Below, in pieces: positions 34,821 to 47,038 of a DNA stretch of 64,000 bases. Each line of letters starts with the position of its first letter. The first letter of the stretch is position 1. The notes beneath the pieces were generated by a model. The model did not search any database. It saw nothing but the letters and a program-made list of their open reading frames with translations, and was not told where the DNA came from. Origin of the DNA: Phaeosaccion multiseriatum (lineage: Eukaryota > Ochrophyta, other classes); the NCBI GenBank assembly GCA_965112735.1, contig OZ218953.1, positions 992,001 to 1,056,000 of the forward strand. Direction: 5' to 3'. The position numbers were made by a program, and so were the translations under genes.

Positions 34821-35817
34821 TCACAGCCTATGCGGGTCGTGTGCCTCACGTCTCCTCCCGGGCACGAGGTGCAGTGCTCTTCGCACCCCGAGCCTCAGAG
34901 CGGTGAAGAGGGCCGTGTAGGTCCTTGTCACGCTGTTGACGAGGAACGCCTTCGTGGACCATACCACGGCAACCGTAGCGTCTACTCGCTTGATGAACAT
35001 GTCCTCCCCAATTAAAGAGTCGTCGCTGTCCGAGCCATCGGATATGTGCAAGTCGATTATTGATGCGTCGCTTTCGCCCGAGCTCCTGCTGCTGTTGTCG
35101 TCACTGCTGCCGTCCCGCCCGTGCAGCAGCGCTTCTTCCAAGTCGCCCGCCACTCCCGTGACGGGTGTTGGTGCAGTGGTGGGTTGGCTCTCCGCCTGAC
35201 GGCTGCTGAACTGAGATCGAAGCCACGTAAGTGCTGCTGGAGTGCGTCCGTTCGATGCCGCAGACCGAGAGCGGAGTTTCCTTCTCCCAGCACTAGCAGT
35301 AGCGGCAGCGTACTCTTCGGCCACCCTACTCTCTTCTTCCTTCAAGCTGGCTTGGCCCTCGGGTGTCCGTATGGCCTGCCGGAAGGCTCTTTCTAAGTCT
35401 GAGTCCCAGCTGTATTCGGAGTCCGAAGAGTCAGAGCTCGAGCTTCCCGAGTCTGTATCTTTATTCTCCGAGCCCGAGCGTGAGCTTTGCCTGCTATCGC
35501 CATCGCTGGTGGATTCGGAGTCATTGCTGTCGTCGCTGCTGCTTCCCCCCACGCTTCTGCTGTAGGTGCTACTGTCGGTGTCTCTGCTGCTGTAGGTGCT
35601 GCTGCCGCTGCTTTCCTCGCTCCCTCTACTGCTGGCGCCATCGCTGGGGCTGCTTTCGCTATCGCTGCTGCTATCGCTATCGCTGCTGCTATCGCTATCG
35701 CTGCTGCTGCCACTGCTTGCGCTGCCGGCGCCAGCCGCACCTCGTAGAGCCGGAGGCTCGCCCACTTGGCCCTCTGCAGAAACGTTGGCCCAAGCAGACT
35801 CGCCCGTGATGTGGTTA
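34821..35817 (-). CDS. Ser/Asp-rich acidic protein, 5' end unresolved
   Basis: An open minus-strand frame runs from an acceptor-like CGCCGCAG (exon start about 35817) to a stop at 34821-34823, about 330 codons. The first 130 residues are dominated by Ser-Asp/Ser-Glu repeats of casein-kinase-2 type. Then comes DSDLERAFRQAIRTPEGQASL, a second acidic Ser-rich stretch, and a more hydrophobic, basic end (STKAFLVNSVTRTYTALF). No ATG was found in frame at the 5' end, so an upstream exon in 35818-36130 is likely. The non-repetitive parts look like real protein, but I recognise no family. The gene is tail to tail with the SMYD gene, stops 57 bp apart, so their 3' UTRs probably overlap. Confidence 0.45.
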
Positions 35818-36135
35818 CTGCGGCGTGGGGGGGGGCATCAGAGGAAGGGGGCAAGCAGTGCAAGCACGTTAGTGGCTGGCGCTCGCTGGGCGGCACTTTC
35901 TTAGACTCACTAGTAATAGGGTCTCGCGCTGGAGCTGTAGTAGAGGGTCCAGCTCTGGCCAGAGGAGTTATCCTTCTGCCTAGTCTGAGACTCGGGCAGC
36001 AGGGGCTTCGGAGGCTCCCTACCTCGGCGTAGCATTTCGCTCTTAGCTCTCTCGTAGCCAATTCAGTTACAAACTTCAGGAGAGCTGAAACTCAAACCGG
36101 ATTTTGATTGAAGCATCCCTCTCAATCAACTCTCG

Positions 36136-37189
36136 ATGATGCTCCAGCTGCTCCGCGTAGGGGGGAGAACGTGTGCCCAAGCCGCTCCGACTTGCCGCTT
36201 GCTGTCCTCCGCGAAGGTACGGCAAGTGGGGAATGTTATCCTCCCTTTCCTCCTCACCCCCTTTTTTTTTGTGTTGCTCTTGCTCGAGCAGGGCGGTGGA
36301 GCTAGGCCCTTCGAGATTCTCGGCGTGCAGCACATTGCCATTGGTGGCCTGGACAAGGAAGAGCTTACCAGTCTGTGGTGCGACCGGTTGGGACTCCAGT
36401 GGGTGGACTCTTTCAAAAGCGAGGTTGGCAGCGAGAGGAGGGGAGGGAGGGAGGGAGGGAGGGAGGGAGAGGGGGAGAGGCGAATAAGTGTAATTAAGTG
36501 GACGCGTGCTGCCATGCCCATGTGCTGTGGCCAGGAATCCAGAGACAACGTTGCTTCCTCTCTCTCTCTCATCTCACTCATTTTCGCCTGTCTTGGTCCT
36601 AAACAAATCGAGCTCACCACCCCCCCACCCCCCCCCCTTGGTCTGCAGGCAGAAAATGTGGACGAGGACATCTTGCGGCTAGGTAGCGGCGTGCACGCGG
36701 TCGAAATCGACCTCATGCAGCCTTTGGACCCAGAAAAGCCACCAAAGGTAATCGAGAGAGAAAGTAAAGAGAGAGGGCGATAACACTGACACAGAGAGGG
36801 CGACAACATTGACAAAGAGGAGGGGCAGATATACGGAGATGAGAGTGTGAGGGAGGGAGCCGGCAACCTCACAACAAACAACCCCAACCCCAATCCCGCC
36901 ATGTTCTCTTCAGGTGCACATGCCGCCGCTCAACCACCTCGGGCTCTGGGTGCACCCGTTGCGGGCCTGTGTAGAACACCTCTCGTCACAGGGGGTGCGC
37001 TTCGCAGGAGGCATCAGGAGGGGCGCGGGGGGGCACGAGGTAGCCTTTATCCACCCGAAGGGGAATGAGAAGTATCCCCAGGGTGGGGGTGGTGTGCTCA
37101 TTGAGCTGGTGCAGGCGACTCCTGAAGTCATCGAGGCAAAGCAGCACGGCCAACCCAGCAGCGGCTCGAGAGGGGGCGGGCACGACTGA
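36136..37189 (+). CDS. VOC-fold (glyoxalase / methylmalonyl-CoA epimerase-like) protein
   Basis: Exons 36136-36216, 36292-36423, 36649-36747 and 36914-37189 give 195 residues, phase 0 throughout. Exon 1 encodes a basic, Ser/Ala-rich leader ([15 protein letters not shown]...LLSSAK), consistent with mitochondrial import. Then follow two VOC half-domains: [20 protein letters not shown] and [21 protein letters not shown] strand [10 protein letters not shown] and the terminal VLIELVQA complete the fold. The two His (QHIAI, NHLGL) and the Glu of LIELVQ match the metal ligands of the family. The combination of FIHPK and VLIELVQ is closest to methylmalonyl-CoA epimerase, but lactoylglutathione lyase-like proteins are similar. 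The donor after exon 2 (GAG|GTTGGC) is weak. Confidence 0.75.
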
Positions 37190-38203
37190 AGAGGAGGCAG
37201 AGATGGCTCTTTGTTCTTGTAAGTAAGTGGGGTTATCAATCGATAGACCGTTAGGTACTGCGCCTACCCATCCATTATGGAGATGTACAAACAAATGATT
37301 TTGCCGAAACGTGTTGCGTGTGTTCTGATCATTCTTCGGTAGCATGATACAAGGCCCTTCCTGCCGGTAGCAGGTAGCACGTCAGGGTCCAGTGTGTGTG
37401 TGTAACAAAATACATCCGCGCTGGTTACGAAGGATCAAATGAAGCGACAAATAGACTGTGCTTCAACTTCCTTTTGGCGGAACGCATACTGGAAAATTAC
37501 GGCCTAGGGCCACGACGAGAGTAGGCGTGTGTGCGTGATGTGTGTCGTGCGTGCGTTCAACCCCTGGCTGATGCACTATCGCCCACAGTCTCGATAGCGC
37601 GCTGAGGGGCCCGATAGCGCGCTGAGGGGCCCGATAGCGCGCGCTATCTGATAGCGGACAGCGGATCGGCTGGCGCCGGCGATAGCGGATAGCGGATAGT
37701 GCATCAGGGCTTGAGTGCGTGTGTGCGCGCGTGTGTGCATGCGTACGTGCGTGGATGTGGGCTCTTTGGAGGGTACTCCCTCTCCCCCCCCCCCCTGCTA
37801 CAGTACTACTACAGACATGAAGACCCCAAGAAGAGAGAGAAGAAGGAAGAGACATCACAAGTGCCCAGGCCCCTATCACTTATCTATTATCTATCACGGC
37901 ATCTCAGGGAGGCGACCCCTCTTCTTTTTTTTTTCTCTCGCCCTTCCCCTTCCTTCACGCTTCCGCATCCGTAAAAATTGAGCCAAATTCAAGTCCCTTC
38001 GCAATTCCGTCTAAAAGTAAAGAATCACGTGTTGACTATCGTGCGGGCGCGAATTAAGGGCCTGCTTAAACCCCGCTGTGCTGACTCTCTTCCCACTGCT
38101 GCAGCTTCCGCGGGTGCGCTGGGCCTGTTTTGCTCTTGGACTTGGAGGAGCGAGGCTACCTGCTACCAAGGTAGTCCCGCTTGTTCTCGCGGGGAGGCCA
38201 GAG
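37190..38203. other. Intergenic region with two MITE-like pieces
   Basis: No gene was recognised. It contains a short fragment ending TAGCACGTCAGGGTCC (about 37365-37390) that matches, inverted, the edge of the copy at 32096. A fuller inverted-repeat element lies at 37556-37714. The stretch from about 38070 to 38203 is open in frame with the next gene and could belong to an upstream part of its first exon. Confidence 0.5.
37556..37714. mobile_element. MITE-like GATAGC element with terminal inverted repeats, copy 3
   Basis: About 160 bp. The left end has TGATGCACTATC (37569-37580) and the right end its exact inverse GATAGTGCATCA (37695-37706). The flanks TTCAACCCCTG and CAGGGCTTGAG are also roughly inverse. 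Inside, GATAGCGCGCTGAGGGGCCC is directly repeated (from about 37593) and TGGCGCCGGCGATAGC follows. There is no coding capacity. Inverted ends, small size and related copies at 14651 and 32096 point to a non-autonomous transposon. Confidence 0.6.
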
Positions 38204-39561
38204 ATGAAGAGTCCTGGTGTGCCGGGAGCGCTGATGCTCCTTGGCTTCAAACTCTCGCAAACTCCGCAAACAGCATCAGGTAAGAGACAGCAGGCTGAGC
38301 GAGCACTGATGAGCGTCTGTGAGGAGGATGGCAGTGCTTTCGGCGAGGTAGCCGGAGTTTGGGTGCAAAGTACGGTACAGTGACGCTCCCCCAAATTTTA
38401 TTCCGTGTTCCTCTCCTCTCCACCCTGACAGCGTCTCTGGAGGTGGCGCCTGTCATCCCAACACCGAACTTGAGAAGCACGTGCACACCAAGGTACTGTT
38501 CAAAGTAGTAGTAGTTGTTGTAGCAGCGGCAGCAGCAGCAGCAGAAGAAGAAGAAGAAGAGGAGGAGGAGGAGGAGGAGGAGGAGGAGGAGGAGGAGGAG
38601 GAGGAGGAGGAGGAGGAGGAGGAGGAGGAGGAGGAGGAGGAGGAGGAGGAGGAGGAGGAGGAAGAGGAGAGGAGGAGGGGGGGGGGGGAGGAGGTGTGGT
38701 TTTGGTGGTGGTGGTCGATGAAATGCAGGTGGTCACGACGCTACGCGACGCTCTATCCTCCTTTGGCCTCTCCTCTCCTCTGCTCTCCTCCCAGATGCGC
38801 AAACACGTGGGACGAAGGGCAATACCGCTGCGACAAAGATGAGAATGGAAACGAGATTTGCAACACATATGAGCTCAAAGGGGAGCACAACTGCCATTTC
38901 CACTATTACGCCCGGCCGGAGATTGCACAATGTATGAGGGACGCTGGCCAGCAAAACGTCATCGTACTCGGGTGAGGTTGTTGGTCCTCTTGTGTCTCTC
39001 TTGAAGCACCGGGGGGGGGGGGGCGGGCTGAGGTGCCCGTCTTTCCAACTGCTGAGACAGGTGCTTGCAGAGCTACAGAGGTCGCTCGAAACGTGGACCA
39101 GCCTTTGTGTCTCACAGTCTCTTCTCCCTTTCTCTCTCGTGCTCGTGGTACTTTCATTCACCTCGCTCAGGGAAAGCACGGGGGTTGCTGTCATGTACTC
39201 TGCGCTAAGATGGGTGAGTGCAGAAAGCAGTGACATTGCAGTGCGTGTGTGTGTGTGAGAGAGAGAGAAGGAGAGAGACGGGCAGACAGAGAAAAATAGA
39301 GGGGGAGGGAGAGACAGGAGAGACAGACAGAGAGGAAGGGGAGGCAGACAGAAAGAAAAGAGGGAGATGGAGAGAGAGCGAAAGGAGAAGGAGATGGAGA
39401 GAGAGGGGAGATGGAGGGCGAGAGAAAAGAGAGAGGAGGGGGGAGACAAAGAGGGAAAGAGAGGTAGACTCTACCCTCCCAAATACCAAATACCACCCCT
39501 CCTTCCACGCCGTACGTATTGCCGCACGAGGATGATGGTATGAACCAGAGCGAAACACACA

Positions 39562-39598
<37 letters not shown>

Positions 39599-40572
39599 TC
39601 ACTCACTCGCTCACAGATGGACGAAGACATTGACAACAAGAACACCTTCAACGAGTGGATGCTCGGGGAGGAGAACACAGGCTATGGCTCTCCCACCACA
39701 ACTTGCGGTCAGGTCAGCCTGGCCCCGGATGGAGCGCTCACGAAGACGGGAGGGATCAGGGACCAAGGGGAGTGCTCAAGTGTATTCAGCAGGGCAGAGA
39801 CCACGGGGGATGCGAACTTCATGTACTCATCGGGTAAGTCAACAAATGAATACCCCCACTGCGTCAACAAAGGAGCGGTGCTCCAAGCGGAGAAGTAGAC
39901 TGTAAGAGGTGGCGTGAGTTTGCGCACGATGTATGTACTGCTACGCCCTGCTGGGGAGGGGCGGGTGGTGGCAGTCCTCACAACATGTGGATCCCAGCGC
40001 CCGAGACAGCGTTTATTTGTACGTTGCGCAAACTTGCCTCGCCCCGGTCAGCACATGTACATCACAGGCAATTAAAACAAGTACACCCAACATGCACCCC
40101 CGCCCTTCCCCTCTCCTCCCTTCCCTCCTCTCCCCTCCCCTCCCTCCCTCCCCTCCCTTCTTCCCCTTTGTCTTGTTGCTTTCAGCGGAGTCCCTTGGTG
40201 ACGTATCAGTGCTGCTGGACGACCTCGTGACCGCAAACCGGCACACGGAGTCGGGCTATATCCTCGTGTATGTGGGACCCTGGTACCTGCACTGTCTCAA
40301 TGGAGAGCAGTGGGCGTGTGACGCCGTCGTGGACGGGGAGGAGGTGGCGGCGTTGCAAGGCGCGGGGATTGATACACACGTAAGTAGTCTTATACGGGAG
40401 GGGAGGGGGTGTGCGCACACGCACACACACACACACACACACACAAACAAACAACCGACAAATACACATCGACATTGTCATGTTCCTACCCTCGGATTCG
40501 TCTCGCCCTCTCATTGGCTGGCTCTCTCGCGCTTCCTTGGCCTTTGGCGCTGCTTGCCTCCCCCCCTCCCCG

Positions 40573-40605
<33 letters not shown>

Positions 40606-41186
40606 AAAGGTGGAGTGGTTCGATGAGAAGTATCGCAGGCTTGCGGAGAGAATCCAATCGGAGTTCCCCGGCTACACCCCCATGTATGTGGGCCTCAACC
40701 ACGATTGCTCCCACCAAACAGCATTCGACGAAGTGGTGCAGCAGGTGCGTGCGGGTGTGGGGTGTGTGTGCGCGCGTGCGTGCACGAGTACGCGCGCACG
40801 TGCAGGTCGGGGCATTGGGCTCAGGGCATGGAGTGGCAAGGAGTGTATGGAAAGGAGCTTGGCGTGGGGAGTGGGCAGTTACACTATTGGATAGAGGCAA
40901 GCTAGATTGGCAATATTGGCAGTCACTATTGGATAGAGGCTGGACAGTGGGCAGTCACTATTGGGTACAGAGGCTGGACAGGAAAGGGAAGGGGGGGGGG
41001 GGGGCTTCTTTATGAAATGTGTCCTCTCCTGAGGTCTGCTGCACCAGCCGGACAGGACTGGGCCGCCATCTGCTGCCTTCTTGGGGAGTCACTGACTTGG
41101 AAAGGGGGGGGCATCGGCCCTTGCTTTCAGCCACTGTCCTCCAACCCGACGGTTAACACATAAAACATCGCGTCTTCCCTCCTCTC

Positions 41187-41219
<33 letters not shown>

Positions 41220-44200
41220 TTCCGCCCCCTCTGTGGTGGTGCGCGGGTTACTTATTTTTGTTATTTTTTTGAAATTAAATTAGGTCAACGTGGACTTTAA
41301 CGGGGTGTACGTGAATCTGAATGGAATCACGGGGCATACGGGTGTTAACAAGCCCGATAATATCTACGGGTACCCCCCTCACATCATCAACCTTTCGGTG
41401 TTTCAACGGGTCATGTCCGTGGTGTGTGAAGCGGACCTTGCCACTGACACGGAGTGCGAGGAGCAGGTCAGTTGTAGTCAGTCAGTCAGTCAGTCACTCT
41501 CTCTCTCACTCCCTCACTGCCTTTATTACACCCTCCTCACTGCCTTTCTTCTACCCTCTTCACTGCCTTACTACCCTCCCTCACTGCCTTACTACCCTCC
41601 CTCACACTGTCTTACTAACGTCTCTCGTCAACGGCCATACTTGCGTCCTCACCGCTTTACTACCATCGAATTATCATGGGATTGATGGGCACCATTGCAT
41701 TAGGCTACGGCAGGCAGCATGGGGACGAAGGAGGAGGGAGACGTTTGATAAGAATGTGCAGAGAGAGTTTGGCCAAACCCCTCACCACGAGCTGACACTC
41801 ACATACATACTCACGCACGGAATCACTCGCTCACTCGGTCGCACTGACTGATACAACATACGCGAATCCATCCATCCCTCCCCCCACGCCCCGTCTCTCT
41901 CTCTCTCTCTCGCTCGCTCTCTCGCTCTCTCTCTCCCTGTCTCTCTCTTTCTCTCTCTCTCCCTCGCTCTCTCCATCTGCTCTGTCATGAACGAACGAAC
42001 GCTATTGTGCACTGTGCACAGATGGTGGGCTCAGCCGGCTGTCAGACGGAGTACGAGCACCAGCAAGACGACAATTGGTGGTCTCCTCTCAACAGGGCCT
42101 GCCTGACCGTAAGCTTTGTCAGCACGAACGAAGCCCCAGCTCCAGAGGCAGCCCCAGCCGTGAAAGCACCGATGCCGCTGAAGATGGCATACCCGACAGT
42201 GGCGAGGATGCTAGCCCCGGGAGACCCAAACCTGCTGGTCAACGGCGACTTTTCCGGGGGGCTGACTAGCTGGATTTCCTACGTGAACCCTGCCGCCTCG
42301 GCGGTAGTGACGGTTACGGACGGGGAGGTGGAGTATGCAGTGACGGGGGGCGGAACAGAGGGTTGGCACTTGCAGCTATTTCAGGCAAGTGGGGGAGGGA
42401 GAGAGAGAGAGAGAGAGATGGAGAGAAAAGAGCGGAACAATCACGACCTTTGCTTGAATGAAACAGTCGTCGATCCAACGGAGGACGAGCTGTAGTGACG
42501 AGATGGTGGGTGTGTATGCTCTTTTTTCCTTTAACATCCCCACCCCCTCCTACTGCCCCTTTTGCTGCCATCTTGCAGGAGGTCGCCGTGACGGAAGGCT
42601 CCACATGTAAGCGGCGCGGACGGGTCCGTGAATTCACGGAGCTGTGTCTAGGGTTGGCGTGGCTGGGGTGGTGGGGCCGGGAAACGAAAGGGAAGGACGG
42701 ATAGAGGGCCGTGAGGCGTCGTACGGTCTGCCTGACACCTGGTAGCACAGAAAGGGCGCGCGGCTCATTCCCCTCCCCGTCCCCACCCTCACCTCCTCCT
42801 CTCTCCTCCTCTCTCTCTCTCTCACACACACACACACGCGCACACACACACACACACACAAACACACACCAGACACTTTGTCTATGGACCTACTGTCTGG
42901 CGACGAGGGTCCCCGAGAGGTGTTCCTCTTCATCCAGCAAATCAATTCCCCCTGGACATTCTTTGGGGGCCAAGTGTGTGCGGTGGTGACTGGGGCCACC
43001 ACCCCCTGCACCGTCACCGGCGTCATTCTCTCTGGAGACTCGCCCGTCAAGTTCGGTGTGCAATCTGGTCTGTCGGACGTGGACTTTGCGGTAGCCAATG
43101 CGTACCTTGCGGTGGAGGATGGGGGGGTGCCCACTCCTGCACCCGTGGCGACAGGCGGGAACTTGCTGGTTAATGGCGGCTTTGCCCAGGGCCTGACGGG
43201 CTGGGTACCCTATGTCAACGATGTAGCATCCGCCGTTGTGACGGTTACGGCCGGGGAGGCGGAGTTTGCAGTGGCGGACGGCGGGACAGCGGGTTGGCAC
43301 TTGCAGCTATTTCAGGCAAGTGGAGGAGGGAGGGAGGGAAGGAGAGAGGGAAGAAGGAAGGAAAGGAGGGAGGGGGAGAGGGAGGGACGGAGGGACGAAT
43401 GGAGGGCGGGATAGAGGGATGGAGGGACGTGCGGACAGAGGAAGGAAGGGACGGAGGGAGGGGAGGAGAGGGAGGAGAAGGAGAGGGGTGGAGAGTGTGG
43501 AGAGGGACGAGAGGAGCTCCACGAACTTTCTTGCTTCAATGACAATCATCGATCGAGCAGAGGACGAGCTGATGCGATAAGAAGAGACATGATGTTCATA
43601 TATGGGTGCTTCTTGCCCATGCCTTTGACCACTCCCCCCCCTTCTTCACTCCTGCCTCTTCTGCTGCCATCTTGCAGGAGGTCGCCGTGACGGTAGGCTC
43701 CACATGTAAGCAACGCGGACCGGTCCGAGAAATATCTGTGTGGGGTTGGCGTGGCTGGGGTGGTGGGGCGGGAAACGATAGGGAGGGGCGGACAGAGTGC
43801 CATGAGGCTCTGTGTGGTCTTTGTGGTGTCACAGCCAATGCTCTTCGCTCATCCGCCTCCCCGCCTTCTTACGTCTTCTTCCTCTCTCCCTCTCTCTCTC
43901 TCTCCCCTCCTCCTCCTCCTCTCTCTCTCTCACACACACACACGCACGCACGCGCACACACACGCCAGACACATTGTCTATGGACCTACTGTCTGGCGAC
44001 GAGGGTTTCCGAGAGGTGTTCCTCTACATCCAGCAGATCAATGCCCCCTGGACATTCTTTGGGGGCCAAGTGTGTGCGGTGGTGACTGGGGCCACCACCC
44101 CCTGCACCGTCACCGGCGTCATTCTCTCTGGAGACTCGCCTGTCAAGTTCGGTGTGCAAGCTGGTCTGTCGGACGTGGACTTTGCGGTAACCAATGCATT

Positions 44201-46134
44201 CCTTGTGGAGGGAGAGGTGTTGCCCACTCCTGCACCCACGGTGCCCACTCCTCCACCCACGGTTCCTCCGACACCAGTTCCGTCCGGAACCCCTCCACCA
44301 GTTCCGCCCCCTGGAAGCGGAAACCTCCTTGTCAACGGCGACTTTGCCCAGGGTCTAGCAGGCTGGGAACCCTACATCGAGGAGGGGGAAGCTACCGCTG
44401 TAGTGGCGGTTACGGACGGGGAGGCGGAGTTTACAATTGAAGACGGAGGAACAGAGGACTGGCATCTGCAGCTGTATCAGGCAAGTGGGGGAGGGAGGGA
44501 GGGAGGGAGGGAGGGAGGGAGGGAGGGAGGGAGAGTGGAAGAGGGAGACTCGTCGAGCTTGCTTGAATGGCGATCATCGATCTAGTAGAGGACGAGCTGT
44601 TGTGAATAGATGGTGTATCCGTGCTCCCTTCCTTTAACATCCCCCCCCCCACCCCCTCCTACTACCCCTTCTGTTGCCATCTTACAGGTGGTCCCCGTGA
44701 CGGCAGGCACCACATGTAAGCGGCGCGGTCCGGTCCGAGAAGGATCTGTCTAGGGTTGGCGTGGCTGGGGTGGTGGGCCAAGTCGCGTGCGATGGTGTCT
44801 CTTGTTGTTGGCTGTGGTGTATAGCTGATGGGGTGCTTCGGTCCTCCGCCTCCTTCTCATGTATCGTCTTTCTCTTCATTCTCTTTCCACACACACACAC
44901 ACACACGCACACACGCACACTCACACACTCACACACGCACACACACACACTCACACACGCGCACACACACACGCACACACACGCACACACACACGCACAC
45001 ACGCACCAGATACGGTGTCTGTGCATATGGTGCCTCGTGCGCCGGGTTTCCGTTCGGCTTTCCTCTACATCCAACAGGCTGGCGACCCCTGGGCAATCTT
45101 CGCGCGACAAGAGTGTGTGGCCCACGACTCCGGAGCTGCCCCCTGCACACTCACGGGCACCGTTCTCTCTGCAGACGTCCCCGTTAAGGTTGGGGTGGAC
45201 GCCGGAGGGAGGCGCAAAGACATTGCCATGGACGATTTTGTGCTGGTGAGAGCGGAAGTGAACCTCTTCACCAACCCCGCGTTCGCCGGTGGAGGGGAAG
45301 GGTGGATTACCTACGTGGATCCGAGTGCGGATGCCCTCGTGCTGTTTACCGCGGGAGAGGCGGAGTTTCAGTTCACGACGGCGGGCCCTGAAGACTGGAC
45401 GGTGCAGATGTACCAGGTATGTGTGTGCGTGTGCGTGTGTGTGTTTGTGTGTGTGTGCATACGTGTGCGTGTGTGCATGCATGTGTGTGTGTGTATGCAT
45501 ACGTGTGCGTGTGTGTGGGTGTGTGTGTGCGTGCGTGCGTGCGTGTGTGCGTGTATGTGCTTGTGTGTGTGCGCGGTACGGGGGCGAGCGTAGCAGCCGT
45601 GAAGTTGCGAGGGCGCGATCCAGAGAGAGAGGGAGAGGAGAGAGAGAGAGGGCGGGGAGGGGGGTGAATTTTCTCAAAGCCTATCTTCTTCTCCCTTCCT
45701 TCACCCGCATATCCCTAGCTCCACCCTTCGACCCTCTTGCTTCTCACCCCTCGATAGACTCGATATTTCCTTCCCGCCTTGTTTCTGACCCTTCTCTACG
45801 GCTGGCACTGTCTACCCCCACCCTGCGCACCCTCCTCCCTCTCCCCCCTGCATGACCACAGGAGTTCGCGATTGAAGTAGGCGCAACATATCGCCTCAGT
45901 TTCGACCTGTTGACGCTGTTTGCCGACCGCACCGTATCCGTCATAGTGCAGCAAACCGCAGGGACCTTTGATGTCTTTGCGGAAACAGACTGCGCCCTGT
46001 CCACGACGGTGGTGACCACCTGCAGCCTGACTGTCACGCTGGACGATGCCACGCAGCTGGTGCGGTTCGGGGTACATGCGGGGTTGGTGGCGGAGGACTT
46101 TGTCGTGGACAATGCGGAGCTCGTGTTATTGTAG
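38204..46134 (+). CDS. Probably secreted SGNH-hydrolase-like protein with four CBM-like modules
   Basis: Exons: 38204-38279, 38432-38492, 38795-38971, 39171-39213, 39617-39833, 40186-40379, 40610-40744, 41284-41466, 42022-42384, 42579-42606, 42873-43315, 43678-43705, 43969-44480, 44688-44715, 45010-45416, 45862-46134, giving 1,055 residues in frame. The N-terminal ~480 residues are Cys-rich. [27 protein letters not shown] and a late GYPPH loosely match the blocks of GDSL/SGNH (PC-esterase/TBL-type) hydrolases; this is inference. The rest holds four tandem modules starting NLLVNGDF (the last NLFTNPAF) and including WHLQLFQ, SMDLLSG and VKFGVQ, like the galactose-binding fold of CBM4/9 domains, joined by short Pro/Thr linkers. 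The first ATG (38204) lacks a clear signal peptide, so the 5' end may be incomplete. A role at cell-wall or matrix polysaccharide is inferred. Confidence 0.7.
38540..38665 (+). repeat. (GGA)n microsatellite after a splice donor
   Basis: A GAA/GGA tract on the 5' side of the intron following exon 2 of the CBM-module gene (donor at 38493, preceded by GCAGCAGCAG). Poly-Glu and poly-Pro frames here are artefacts. Confidence 0.92.
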
Positions 46135-47038
46135 CTATAAAGATTAGAAGGGCGAAGAGTATAAGAGTATACTTTCATTTCAGAGCGTGGTAGTGCCGCA
46201 GAGGTTGCGGTGCGGTGGGCAGAGGGGTAGGGGAGAGAGGAGAGGAGAGGGAGAGAGAGACAGAGCGAGTGAGAGAGACAGCGAGTGAGAGAGACGAGAG
46301 AGATGTATGGATGTATGGATTTAGTCAGCCACTCACTGTCGGTTAGTTAGTTAGGTACGCAGATCGTCAGTTTGTCAGTCAGACAAGTCAGGCGGGTGGA
46401 GAGACCAGCTAGCTCGGGGTTCAGTTTCAATTTCGGTGGGGGGGGGGGCTGGTACCAGCAGTAGGAGAGTACCACGGAAAGTGTACAGTAGTGAGGGAGA
46501 AACGGGTCATGGCTAGCCAGCCCCGAGGGGCCGACCGCTAGGTTGACGAACTACCACAAGAGTGATACCGAGAGAGTGATACCGAGATACCGGCAGATCG
46601 GTATTTAGTTAGGAAAGATGTCCGTACAGTATGAAACTAGAAACGGGAAGCAGGCCTTTGAAGCTGAACCCCCGTAAAAGAAAATATTAAACTCCTTGGG
46701 GGGGGTTGGATCGGGGTTGGATCGGTTGGTTTTGAGCAAAGTCAGCGAAGGGCGATCGTCGTCGGCTCACAGATTGTGGATGCCGAGGTAGACAAGATGG
46801 ATCGGATGTCCCTTTCTCACCCCTATTTAGTCAGCTGTTGCAGAGGTGCTGAGGAGAGCCCCAATAGGGTACCGCATATCCTAGCCTGGGAGACGATTCG
46901 GGATGTTCCCGCCCCAAACTGTTGTGCATGTCGTCATAGCCGGGTGAGATGATATTGAGTCTGTATCTGAGAGTGCGAAAGCAACTTCGCCCGAGGATTA
47001 TAGTAGATCAGTAGTAGCGTAGGAGAGCAGCAGCAGTC
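46135..47038. other. Intergenic region, no gene seen
   Basis: About 900 bp between the stop of the CBM-module gene and the start of IML1. It has a GAGAGACAGAGCGAG-type simple repeat (46230-46320), a GATACCGAGA direct repeat (46560-46600) and a GGTTGGATCGG direct repeat (46707-46730). No frame of convincing protein was found. It presumably carries the IML1 promoter and 5' UTR. Confidence 0.6.

Noticed and set aside
35393-36061. 222-codon minus-strand frame overlapping the Ser/Asp-rich gene
   Set aside because: Starts with a non-ATG codon and its second half is an Ala-rich frame shift of the Ser/Asp repeats. The Ser/Asp frame has better non-repetitive segments.
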